Source: Mycolicibacterium sphagni
GTDB lineage: Bacteria; Actinomycetota; Actinomycetes; Mycobacteriales; Mycobacteriaceae
Direction of reading: 5' to 3'
Assembly: GCF_013337765.1 (NCBI RefSeq)
Contig: NZ_VBSB01000015.1
Coordinates: 1 to 64,000 of the forward strand
Length of the DNA: 64,000 bases
Shown here: positions 36,835-44,344 of the stretch, piece by piece
How positions within the stretch are numbered: the stretch's first letter is position 1
Layout of the letters: every line of letters begins with the position of its first letter
The notes under the pieces: generated by a model
Databases searched by the model: none
The model's input: the letters and a program-made list of their open reading frames with translations, nothing else
What the model was told of the DNA's origin: nothing
Position numbers and translations under genes: made by a program

Positions 36835-37353
36835 CTGCGTATCTTGTTCGTGTGCACGGGAAACATCTGCCGTTCACCGATGGCGGAGCGACTTGCCGCT
36901 GCCTATTGCACTCAATCTCAATCACAGGGACTCACGACCTCCAGCGCGGGAACCCGCGCCGTGATCGCAAGCCCAATCCACCCCGAGGCGGTTCGCGTGC
37001 TTGAGCGGCTTGGCGGAGATGCATCCGATTTCGCCGCGCGACAGTTGACACCACAAATTGCCAGCGATGCGGACCTTGTTATCACGATGACAAAGGCTCA
37101 TCGGGACGCCGTTCTGGGACTGGCCCCGCGTCAGCTCCGCAGAACTTTCACGTTGAGCGAAGCCGCCCTACTCGTGTCAAAGTGGAACGCGCAAAGTGTC
37201 GCCGACCTCGCTTCGCTTCGGCCGCATCTCGCGTCGACGGAGGTGGCAGACATTCCCGACCCGATTGGCCAGGGGCCGGAATTCTTTACGAGAGTCGGTG
37301 CGCAAATCGCCGACCTCCTCCCGCCCGTGCTCGAGCTCTGCAAGCCGTCTTGA
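36835..37353 (+). CDS. Low-molecular-weight protein tyrosine phosphatase (Wzb-like)
   Basis: The 172-residue LMW-PTP has the P-loop VCTGNICRSP (C-x5-R-S) near residue 7 and the general-acid loop IPDPIGQG. Its expected role is to dephosphorylate the BY-kinase tail. The start is unusual: no ATG or GTG lies between the in-frame stop at 36805 and the P-loop. CTG at 36835 gives the family-typical MRILFVCTGN and has AAGGAG six bases upstream; TTG at 36844 would delete the first strand. I choose CTG. The stop overlaps the start of the next gene. Confidence 0.88.
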   Translation: MRILFVCTGNICRSPMAERLAAAYCTQSQSQGLTTSSAGTRAVIASPIHPEAVRVLERLGGDASDFAARQLTPQIASDADLVITMTKAHRDAVLGLAPRQLRRTFTLSEAALLVSKWNAQSVADLASLRPHLASTEVADIPDPIGQGPEFFTRVGAQIADLLPPVLELCKPS

Positions 37354-38345
37354 CACGACGAAACCCTCGGCCGCTACTTACGGCGTTAGTCGTCGTCGGC
37401 TTGCTGTTCACCGTCGTCGCCCTCTGCGCGCGTGCTCTGCCGATATCGAATGTTCCAAGCCTTGTCCTGGCCGTCGGGTCTCCGTATATGTCGTTCGTGG
37501 CGTTGACAGGATTGGCCTTGGCCGTGTTAGGCCGGCGAATCCTGCTGATCGTGCTCGCTGCGGTAGTGCTCGCAGCGAGCCTCGCTGTCCAAATCCCGTG
37601 GTACTACTTCGGCCGACCGACCGATGTTGGTGCCCACCAGAACATTCGGGTGCTTTCGTCGAATCTCCGCTACGGACAAGCGGATCCAGCTTTCGTCGTA
37701 AATCTGGCCAAGGAAAACGCCGACGTCATCACCGTCGCTGAGCTGACACCCGAAGCGGTGCAAAGACTCAAGCGATCAGGAATCGAATCGACGTTTCCAT
37801 ACGCGAATCTCGATCCCAAACCTGGGCCCGGAGGCATTGGTATGTGGAGTCGATATCCGCTCGACAGCCTCTCAGCACTTCGACTATCGCCCTTCGTTAT
37901 TACCGCGGCACGCCTACAGGTGCCGGGCCTACGCTTCGAGCCGCTTCTCGCAAGCCTCCACGTCCAGTCTCCCGTGACCGGAGACACGAACACCGTCGAC
38001 GAGTGGCGAAGCGGAATGGCCAGCGCGAAAGCGCAATTGGACAGCCTCGCCGCGACGGCCGGGCCGGCGGCGGTGATCATCGGCGGCGATTACAACAGCA
38101 CACCCGACATGCGCCAGTTCCGGGATCTGCTCACCAACGGCTACCGCGACGCCGTCGAACAGAGCGGGTCTGGATTCGCGCCGACGTTTCCGGCCGACTG
38201 GCCGTTTCCGCCCGTGATCACCATCGACCATGTGCTGACACGAAACGCAGCGTCCGAATCCGTGCGAACGATCGAGGTTCCCGGCTCGGATCACCGAGCC
38301 CTCCTGACCACCGTCCGGGTGCCAATCGATCCGACTGCATCCTGA
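37350..38345 (+). CDS. Membrane-anchored endonuclease/exonuclease/phosphatase-family protein
   Basis: The 331-residue protein has three N-terminal membrane helices (about 10-85) followed by an EEP domain with RVLSSNLRYG, AELTPE, GGDYNSTPD and the final GSDHRALL, the usual metal and catalytic residues. The start is a TTG that overlaps the phosphatase stop, so the two are coupled. The topology places the EEP domain outside the membrane. It could hydrolyse a phosphodiester or pyrophosphate of the carrier lipid or polymer; this is inference. Confidence 0.82.
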   Translation: MTRRNPRPLLTALVVVGLLFTVVALCARALPISNVPSLVLAVGSPYMSFVALTGLALAVLGRRILLIVLAAVVLAASLAVQIPWYYFGRPTDVGAHQNIRVLSSNLRYGQADPAFVVNLAKENADVITVAELTPEAVQRLKRSGIESTFPYANLDPKPGPGGIGMWSRYPLDSLSALRLSPFVITAARLQVPGLRFEPLLASLHVQSPVTGDTNTVDEWRSGMASAKAQLDSLAATAGPAAVIIGGDYNSTPDMRQFRDLLTNGYRDAVEQSGSGFAPTFPADWPFPPVITIDHVLTRNAASESVRTIEVPGSDHRALLTTVRVPIDPTAS

Positions 38346-38350
38346 AATGA

Positions 38351-38384
38351 CAAATGGCCACCTACCGCGGTAGGTGGCCATTTG
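38351..38384. terminator. Perfect 34-bp palindrome, bidirectional terminator
   Basis: CAAATGGCCACCTACCG is followed directly by its exact reverse complement. The palindrome sits six bases after the EEP gene stop and ten bases after the end of rplA on the other strand, so it can end both convergent transcripts. It marks the junction between the inserted locus and the conserved ribosomal block. Confidence 0.85.
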
Positions 38385-38394
38385 CGCTAGAGAC

Positions 38395-39108
38395 TTACTG
38401 CTGATCCTCGGTGAAGTTCCGGACGACGGCGGGGTCGACGGGGATGCCCGGGCCCGTGGTCGTCGACACGGTGATCTTCTTGAGGTAGCGGCCCTTCGAG
38501 GACGACGGCTTGGCCCGCAACACCTCGTCGAGTGCGGCGCCGTAGTTCTCGGCCAGCTTCTTCTCGTCGAAGGACGCCTTGCCGATCACGAAGTGCAGGT
38601 TGGCCTGCTTGTCGACACGGAAGTTGATCTTGCCGCCCTTGATGTCGTTGACCGCCTTGGCTACATCGGGAGTGACGGTGCCGGTCTTGGGGTTCGGCAT
38701 CAGACCGCGCGGGCCCAGCACGCGGGCGATACGACCCACCTTGGCCATCTGGTCGGGCGTGGCGATCGCGGCGTCGAAGTCCAGGAACCCGCCCTGGATC
38801 TTCTCGATCAGGTCGTCGCTACCGACAACGTCGGCGCCGGCGGCCAGTGCGGCCTCGGCCTTCTCGCCCACCGCGAACACGGCGACGCGTGCGGTCTTAC
38901 CCGTGCCGTTGGGCAGGTTGACCGTGCCGCGGACCATCTGGTCGGCCTTGCGCGGGTCAACCCCGAGCCGGATCGCCACCTCGACGGTCGCGTCCTGCTT
39001 CTTCGACGAGGTCTCCTTGGCGAGCTTGGCCGCCTCGAGCGGGCTGTAGAGCTTGGTGCGGTCCACCTTCTCGGCGGCTTCGCGATATGCCTTGCTGGTC
39101 TTGCTCAT
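38395..39108 (-). CDS. rplA: 50S ribosomal protein L1
   Basis: The 237-residue protein shows typical L1 features (LYSPLEAAKLAKE, GTVNLPNGTGK, GPRGLMPNPKTGTV). L1 forms the L1 stalk of the large subunit and can repress its own mRNA. It lies 63 bases after rplK in the same minus-strand operon. In M. tuberculosis the next gene outward is mmaA4; here it is the polysaccharide locus. Confidence 0.98.
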   Translation of the reverse strand: MSKTSKAYREAAEKVDRTKLYSPLEAAKLAKETSSKKQDATVEVAIRLGVDPRKADQMVRGTVNLPNGTGKTARVAVFAVGEKAEAALAAGADVVGSDDLIEKIQGGFLDFDAAIATPDQMAKVGRIARVLGPRGLMPNPKTGTVTPDVAKAVNDIKGGKINFRVDKQANLHFVIGKASFDEKKLAENYGAALDEVLRAKPSSSKGRYLKKITVSTTTGPGIPVDPAVVRNFTEDQQ

Positions 39109-39171
39109 TGGTGTCTCCTTGGTTCAGAGGTCGTGGTTGCGAGCCGAAGCGGGCTCTCCCACAGAATCGAA

Positions 39172-39603
39172 TTATTCGACCGTGATACCCATCGACCGGG
39201 CAGTGCCGGCGATGATCTTGGCGGCTTGGTCGATGTCGTTGGCGTTGAGATCTTCCTTCTTGGTCTCGGCGATCTCGCGCACCTGATCCCAGCTGACCTT
39301 CGCCACCTTGGTCTTGTGCGGCTCGGCCGAACCCTTCTGGATACCGGCAGCCTTGAGCAGCAGACGGGCAGCCGGCGGGGTCTTCAGCTGGAAGGTGAAG
39401 CTGCGGTCCTCGTAGACGCTGATCTCCACGGGGATGACGTTGCCGCGCTGGTTCTCGGTCGCGGCGTTGTACGCCTTGCAGAACTCCATGATGTTGACGC
39501 CGTGCTGGCCGAGCGCAGGGCCTACCGGCGGGGCGGGGTTGGCCTGCCCGGCCTGGATCTGCAGCTTGATCAGCCCGACGACCTTTTTCTTCTTCGGGGC
39601 CAT
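39172..39603 (-). CDS. rplK: 50S ribosomal protein L11
   Basis: The 143-residue L11 has the N-terminal KLQIQAGQANPAPPVGPALGQHGVNIMEF and the C-terminal RNA-binding domain. It is the GTPase-associated-centre protein required for RelA-type stringent signalling and is the thiopeptide site. It sits between nusG and rplA as in all mycobacteria. Confidence 0.98.
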   Translation of the reverse strand: MAPKKKKVVGLIKLQIQAGQANPAPPVGPALGQHGVNIMEFCKAYNAATENQRGNVIPVEISVYEDRSFTFQLKTPPAARLLLKAAGIQKGSAEPHKTKVAKVSWDQVREIAETKKEDLNANDIDQAAKIIAGTARSMGITVE

Positions 39604-39640
39604 GCGGGGTTATTTCCTTTCTAGCGATCGCGAAAAGCGA

Positions 39641-40429
39641 TCAGATCTTGGCGACCTGGGTGAAGGTCAGTTCGACGGGCGTCTCGCGGCCGAAGATGGA
39701 CACGAGCACCTTGAGCTTCTGCTGTTCGGCGTTGACCTCGCTGATCGAGGCCGGCAGCGTCGCGAACGGGCCGTCCATGACGGTGACCGACTCGCCCACC
39801 TCGAAGTCCACCAGGATCTCCGGGCGTTCCAACGTGGCCTCCGAAGAGGAAGCAGAAGCAGCCGTTGACGCCGCCTTGCCGGGCTTCTTCGCCGCGCCTT
39901 GCGGCAGCAGGAACTTGACCACGTCGTTCAGCGACAGCGACGTCGGCCGCGACGTCGCGCCGACGAACCCCGTCACGCCGGGGGTGTTGCGCACGGCGGC
40001 CCACGAGTCGTCGGTCAGGTCCATCCGGACCAGGATGTAACCCGGCAGCACCTTGCGATTGACCTGCTTGCGCTGGCCGTTCTTGATTTCGGTGACCTCT
40101 TCGGTGGGCACTTCCACCTGGAAGATGTAGTCGCCGACGTCGAGGTTCTGCACGCGGGTCTCGAGGTTGGCCTTCACCTTGTTCTCGTAGCCGGCATACG
40201 AGTGGATGACGTACCAGTCCCCCGGCTTGCTGCGCAGCTCAGCCTTGAGTGCGTCAGCCGGATCGAGCTCCTCCTCGACAGCCTCGCCTGCGGCTTGCGT
40301 CGCGTCAGCGTCAGGCGCCGCCTCGAGCTCAGGTGTGGTCTCGTCGATGTCCGAGTCGGCCGCCGATGCGGTTTCGTCGATGACATCGATGGCCTCACCC
40401 GTGGGCGTATCGCCTTCGGGGGTTGTCAC
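39641..40429 (-). CDS. nusG: Transcription antitermination factor NusG
   Basis: The 262-residue protein has an acidic actinobacterial N-terminal extension (about 1-70), an NGN domain (KPGDWYVIHSYAGYENKVKANLE, near 71) and a C-terminal KOW domain (GESVTVMDGPFATLPASISEV). NusG links RNA polymerase to Rho and ribosomes. It is in the conserved secE-nusG-rplK-rplA order. Confidence 0.97.
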   Translation of the reverse strand: MTTPEGDTPTGEAIDVIDETASAADSDIDETTPELEAAPDADATQAAGEAVEEELDPADALKAELRSKPGDWYVIHSYAGYENKVKANLETRVQNLDVGDYIFQVEVPTEEVTEIKNGQRKQVNRKVLPGYILVRMDLTDDSWAAVRNTPGVTGFVGATSRPTSLSLNDVVKFLLPQGAAKKPGKAASTAASASSSEATLERPEILVDFEVGESVTVMDGPFATLPASISEVNAEQQKLKVLVSIFGRETPVELTFTQVAKI

Positions 40430-40464
40430 GGTAGTCAGTCCTCTCTAAAAAACGTCAGCGTTCG

Positions 40465-40905
40465 CTAGCCGAACACCCACAGCACCAGCTTGGCCAGGCC
40501 TAGGTCGACCCCACCGATCAGGGCCACCATGAAGGCCAGGAACAGCAGGACCACGGAGGTGTAGCTGACCATCTGTTTGCGGTTCGGCCAGATGACCTTG
40601 CGCAGTTCGGCAACGACCTGCTTGAGGTAGTTCCAGACAAACAGGATCGGGTTGCGCGACGGTCCGGACTTCGCCTTCTTCGCCTTCTTGGACTTCTTGG
40701 CGGATTTGTCCTTCTCGACGCCGAGTTCCTCGGCGGTCGATTCGGCTTCCTCCGGCTCAGCCAGCGCGGTGGCACCGGCACGCCGGGAACGCTTGCCAGT
40801 GGGACGCGCGGGCCGGGTCACGACGACGGTCTGCCCGCCGGCGTCCTCGTTGCCAGCCAGTCCGCCATTGCCTGCGGCGTCAGCACTGTCGCGCTCGTCG
40901 CTCAC
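40465..40905 (-). CDS. secE: Preprotein translocase subunit SecE
   Basis: The 146-residue protein has a long Lys/Ala/Glu-rich N-terminal extension as in other mycobacteria, the amphipathic helix YLKQVVAELRKVIWPNRKQM and one transmembrane helix (VVLLFLAFMVALIGGVDLGLAKLVLWVF). It stabilises SecY in the Sec channel. It lies directly upstream of nusG. Confidence 0.96.
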   Translation of the reverse strand: MSDERDSADAAGNGGLAGNEDAGGQTVVVTRPARPTGKRSRRAGATALAEPEEAESTAEELGVEKDKSAKKSKKAKKAKSGPSRNPILFVWNYLKQVVAELRKVIWPNRKQMVSYTSVVLLFLAFMVALIGGVDLGLAKLVLWVFG

Positions 40906-41018
40906 CGCATGCTCCTTTGTGTCGAGTGTCTAGGCCAAGAACCCCAGTCCGGAGTACCCCAGCCCGGTGTGCACCCTCCAGTGTCCACCATGTTCCAAAC
41001 CAGTCTTATTCAGTTATT

Positions 41019-41091
<73 letters not shown>

Positions 41092-41224
41092 TCTGCGACG
41101 GAGAGCCCCACATAGCTCGCGCGCTCCCCGTTCGGTCAACCCGAACCGACGGACAGCGCGCTTATCTGGGAAAACCCCGAGGTCCGAGTGTACAACGGCA
41201 CATCGGGCAGGTGTTAATCCGTCG

Positions 41225-41737
41225 TCAGTCGTGACTGACCGGTTTGCGCAGCACCTGCCCGGTCTCCGGATCCCAGCCCGCCGAGATCGAGTTGTCGCCC
41301 TCGTGACCCATCAGCGTGGTGAAAGACTCCATCACGATCTCGCCGTTTGGGTCGGTCAGGACGTTGCGGGTGGTGACGATGTCGGCGCCGAAGCGCTCCT
41401 CGACCGACTCGATGTACATGGTGCCTTGGAGGGCGTCGCCCTCGACGATCGGCCGGTTGAACCTGAACTTCTGATCCACCTGGACGATCTGCATGGTCTT
41501 CAGGCCGACGTCCACGTGCTGGAAGAAGTGCCGCTGGATCATCACCGCCAGGATGGACATGAACGTCAACGGCGCCACCAGGCCGGAGTGCCCCAGCTCG
41601 GCGGCGGCCTTTTCGTCGATCGAGGCCGGGGCGGCGGACTTCACCGCGTTCGCGTACTGGCGGATCTGCTCACGGCCCACCACAAAGGTGTCGGGGTACT
41701 TCCAGACCATTCCCCGGATATCGGTCTTGAGTGCCAT
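41225..41737 (-). CDS. hadC: (3R)-hydroxyacyl-ACP dehydratase subunit HadC
   Basis: The 170-residue hotdog protein begins MALKTDIRGMVWKYPD and contains HVDVGLKTMQIVQVDQ and EERFGADIV, which match M. tuberculosis HadC rather than HadA. HadC pairs with the catalytic HadB to dehydrate long-chain intermediates in FAS-II mycolate elongation. It begins two bases after hadB. No hadA is present upstream of hadB. Confidence 0.93.
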   Translation of the reverse strand: MALKTDIRGMVWKYPDTFVVGREQIRQYANAVKSAAPASIDEKAAAELGHSGLVAPLTFMSILAVMIQRHFFQHVDVGLKTMQIVQVDQKFRFNRPIVEGDALQGTMYIESVEERFGADIVTTRNVLTDPNGEIVMESFTTLMGHEGDNSISAGWDPETGQVLRKPVSHD

Positions 41738-41739
41738 CG

Positions 41740-42168
41740 CTACGCCAACTTCGCTATCGCCACGGCGCGGCCGAAGATCTTCTTTCCACCGGTCGTCGCG
41801 ACCAGTGCGATCGTCACCGTCTTGCTCTCGGCGTCGGCGGACTTCACCTTGCCGCTGAACACGATCTCGGCGCCGACGCCGTCGTTGGGCACCGGCACGA
41901 TGGCGGTGAAGCGCACGTTGAACTCCGTCACCGCGCCGGGGTCGCCTACCCAGGTGGTCACGAAGCCGCCGCCGAGGCCCATCGTGAGCATGCCGTGGGC
42001 GATCGCGGTGTCCAGGCCGATCTGCTTGGCGATCTCGTCGTCCCAGTGGATCGGGTTGAGGTCGCCGGACACGCCGGCGTAGTTGACCAGGTCGGCACGG
42101 GTCAGGGTGATGACCTTTTCAGGCAGCTCCTCGCCGACCTTTACCGAACTGAACTCACGAAGTGCCAT
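41740..42168 (-). CDS. hadB: (3R)-hydroxyacyl-ACP dehydratase subunit HadB
   Basis: The 142-residue MaoC-like hotdog protein has the hydratase catalytic segment YAGVSGDLNPIHWDDE (Asp and His) and GLDTAIAHGMLTMG, almost the same as M. tuberculosis HadB. It is the catalytic subunit of both HadAB and HadBC. The ATG at 42168 gives the usual MALREFSSV start. Only 92 bases separate it from rpmG, the place where hadA is normally found. Confidence 0.97.
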   Translation of the reverse strand: MALREFSSVKVGEELPEKVITLTRADLVNYAGVSGDLNPIHWDDEIAKQIGLDTAIAHGMLTMGLGGGFVTTWVGDPGAVTEFNVRFTAIVPVPNDGVGAEIVFSGKVKSADAESKTVTIALVATTGGKKIFGRAVAIAKLA

Positions 42169-42261
42169 CGTTGAAGCCACTCTCTCCCGTCTCACTCACG
42201 GCGCCGAGCAAGCGTCGTGTAGGTCTCCTGTGCTATCGGCCGTCGGTGGACGACCGATAAG

Positions 42262-42429
42262 TCAGCGCGACTCTTTGTGCGGCTGGTGCTGACCGCAGTT
42301 CGGGCAGAACTTCTTCAGCTCGAGGCGGTCAGGGTCGTTACGACGGTTCTTCTTGGTGATGTAGTTACGGTGCTTGCACACCTCGCAGGCCAAAGTGATC
42401 TTGGGCCGTACGTCAGTACTGGAGGCCAC
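42262..42429 (-). CDS. rpmG: 50S ribosomal protein L33 (zinc-binding, C+ type)
   Basis: The 55-residue protein starts with GTG and an AAGAAGG site. Four cysteines in two CxxC pairs (CEVC and CPNC) show the zinc-binding C+ form. Conserved segments are RNYITKKNRRNDPDRLELKK. It corresponds to rpmG2 of the M. tuberculosis locus and follows the metT and thrT genes on the minus strand. Confidence 0.96.
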   Translation of the reverse strand: MASSTDVRPKITLACEVCKHRNYITKKNRRNDPDRLELKKFCPNCGQHQPHKESR

Positions 42430-42472
42430 GTCCGTTGCCTTCTTTCACGTTCTCGTTTGCATCTACTACCTG

Positions 42473-42546
42473 TAGCGGTGGGGAGGCTCGATCTCCCGAC
42501 CTCACGATTATGAGTCGTGCGCTCTAACCAGCTGAGCTACACCGCC
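42473..42546 (-). tRNA. metT: tRNA-Met (anticodon CAT), elongator type
   Basis: The 74-nt cloverleaf has acceptor GGCGGUG with CACCGCU, discriminator A and anticodon CAU in CUCAUAA. The first pair is G-U rather than the C-A mismatch of an initiator, so it is an elongator. A tRNA-Ile with modified CAU is the alternative; the conserved locus favours metT. Confidence 0.93.
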
Positions 42547-42607
42547 CCGATGGGCACCTGTGGAACTCCGCGCCCAGAGGTCAGCCGAGAGATCCGAGTG
42601 TCCACCG

Positions 42608-42680
42608 AGCCCCCTAACGGAATCGAACCGTTGACCTTTTCCTTACCATGGAAACGCTCTACCGACTGAGCTAAGGGGGC
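42608..42680 (-). tRNA. thrT: tRNA-Thr (anticodon GGT)
   Basis: The 73-nt cloverleaf has a perfect GCCCCCU/AGGGGGC acceptor stem, discriminator U, anticodon GGU in AUGGUAA and T-arm GGTTCGATTCC. It is the first RNA gene of the minus-strand block. Confidence 0.96.
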
Positions 42681-42825
42681 CTGACCCCCGACGCAATATT
42701 CAGCGCGGCGTGGGCCTTAAAGAGGGTACAGCCTGCGGCTCGGCTCAGCCAAACCGCTCGTCGAGGCGGCGAAACGACCCCTGGGCCACAGCGAGCACCG
42801 CTGGTCGAACGCCTACTGTTAGGCC

Positions 42826-43542
42826 ATGGCATCGACCGACCGCCTTTATTTCCGGCAGTTGCTCTCCGGCCGCGATTTCGCTGCCGGCGACATGATGGCG
42901 CAGCAGATGCGCAACTTCGCCTACCTGATCGGCGACCGGGAGACCGGTGACGCCGTCGTCGTCGACCCGGCCTACGCGGCCGGCGATCTGCTCGACACCC
43001 TCGAGGCCGACGGCATGCACCTGTCCGGTGTGCTGGTCACCCACCACCACCCCGACCATGTCGGCGGAACGATGATGGGCTACACGCTGGCGGGGCTGGC
43101 CGAGCTGCTTGAGCGGATCGAGGTGCCCGTCCACGTCAACACCCACGAAGCGCTCTATGTGTCGCGGGTGACCGGCATCCCGATGAGCAGCCTGACCGCC
43201 CACGAGCACGGCGACAAGGTCGACGTCGGTGCCATCAAGATCGAGCTGCTGCACACCCCTGGCCACACGCCGGGCAGTCAGTGCTTCCTTCTCGACGGTC
43301 GGCTCGTTGCCGGGGACACCCTGTTCCTGGACGGCTGCGGCCGTACCGACTTCCCCGGCGGCGATGTCGACGAGATGTACCGCAGCCTGCAGCAGCTGGC
43401 GGCGCTGTCCGACGATCCGACGGTGTTCCCCGGGCATTGGTACTCCATCGAGCCCAGCGCCGCCCTGTCGGAGGTCAAGCGCTCCAACTACGTCTACAAG
43501 GTCTCCACCCTGGACCAGTGGCGTTCACTCATGGGCGCCTGA
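42826..43542 (+). CDS. Glyoxalase II-like metallo-beta-lactamase-fold hydrolase
   Basis: The 238-residue protein has the zinc motif THHHPDHVGG (HxHxDH), a later His in HTPGHTPGS, the bridging Asp in LVAGDTLF and the final His in VFPGHWY. It matches Rv0634c, found at the same place beside thrT-metT in M. tuberculosis. It probably hydrolyses a thioester, possibly a mycothiol or coenzyme A adduct. It is divergent from the tRNA/ribosomal block. Confidence 0.9.
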   Translation: MASTDRLYFRQLLSGRDFAAGDMMAQQMRNFAYLIGDRETGDAVVVDPAYAAGDLLDTLEADGMHLSGVLVTHHHPDHVGGTMMGYTLAGLAELLERIEVPVHVNTHEALYVSRVTGIPMSSLTAHEHGDKVDVGAIKIELLHTPGHTPGSQCFLLDGRLVAGDTLFLDGCGRTDFPGGDVDEMYRSLQQLAALSDDPTVFPGHWYSIEPSAALSEVKRSNYVYKVSTLDQWRSLMGA

Positions 43543-43579
43543 GCTTCTCCAGTTCCATTGACAGCCAGGGCTTTTCAGC

Positions 43580-44281
43580 ATGCCTGACACGCTGTACGCC
43601 GACGTCTCCGAATGGCAGGTCGGCGTGAACGCCACCTACCCGTATCCGGTGTTGTCCATCCGCTCCAATGACGGCACGTATCGGGACCGGCAGTGGGTGA
43701 ACAACTACAGCTGGTGTCTGCGCAACGTCGACAACGGGCGCCTGACGTTCTTCATCGTGTACTTCGTCTGGCGACCCAACTGGGAAGAAACCGTCGAAGT
43801 ATTCAAATCCCAAGTGCGAGCACCACATCCACGGATGGCGGTGATGCTCGACGTCGAGTCGTGGGGCGGCCAGATCTCCGGCGACCAGTCCGCCGGAATC
43901 AACGCCGCACACGGCGCGGTGGGTGCCTACGTCGGCTCGCCGGCCAAGGTGATCGGATACGGCAACGTCGGGGACCTCAACCGCTTGTGGCCCACCAAAC
44001 CGGCGGGTGTGCGCCTTGTCGTCGCGGCGTATGGCTCCAATCCCCCATACCCGGGCAAGGTCGCCCACCAGTACACCGATGGGCAGGGTTACGGCGGCGG
44101 CCTGCCCGAGGGCGCTCCCCCGTTCGGCCGCTGCGATATGAACTCTGCCGACGGACTCACCGCGCAGCAGTTCGCGCAGGCCTGCGGTATTCCCGCCGTG
44201 CTGCCGGTAACCGTGGCCGCGAGCCGGCGGCGGGCGCTCGCGGCAGCGAGCCCGTTCGCCGCGCAGCGCCGGTTGGCCTGA
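43580..44281 (+). CDS. Lysozyme/GH25-like TIM-barrel protein
   Basis: The 233-residue protein begins LYADVSEWQVGVNATYPYPVLSIRSNDG and has VMLDVESWGG with acidic residues on strand ends, then HQYTDGQGYG. This is the pattern of GH25-type lysozymes and mycobacteriophage endolysin domains. There is no signal peptide, so export would need another route. It may be domesticated from phage. The start ATG is 38 bases after the previous gene. Confidence 0.65.
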   Translation: MPDTLYADVSEWQVGVNATYPYPVLSIRSNDGTYRDRQWVNNYSWCLRNVDNGRLTFFIVYFVWRPNWEETVEVFKSQVRAPHPRMAVMLDVESWGGQISGDQSAGINAAHGAVGAYVGSPAKVIGYGNVGDLNRLWPTKPAGVRLVVAAYGSNPPYPGKVAHQYTDGQGYGGGLPEGAPPFGRCDMNSADGLTAQQFAQACGIPAVLPVTVAASRRRALAAASPFAAQRRLA

Positions 44282-44344
44282 GCCACAATAACTTTCACTT
44301 ACGTCAATACTGAAGACGTCAGTTTGCTGTGATATAAGCAATGG

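Noticed and set aside
38374..39624. Plus-strand 416-codon frame opposite rplA and rplK
   Set aside because: It is antisense to two certain ribosomal protein genes and has no domain.
41225..41737. Considered as a possible HadA
   Set aside because: The segments RGMVWKYPD, HVDVGLKTMQIVQVDQ and ERFGADIV fit HadC; the order after hadB also fits HadC.
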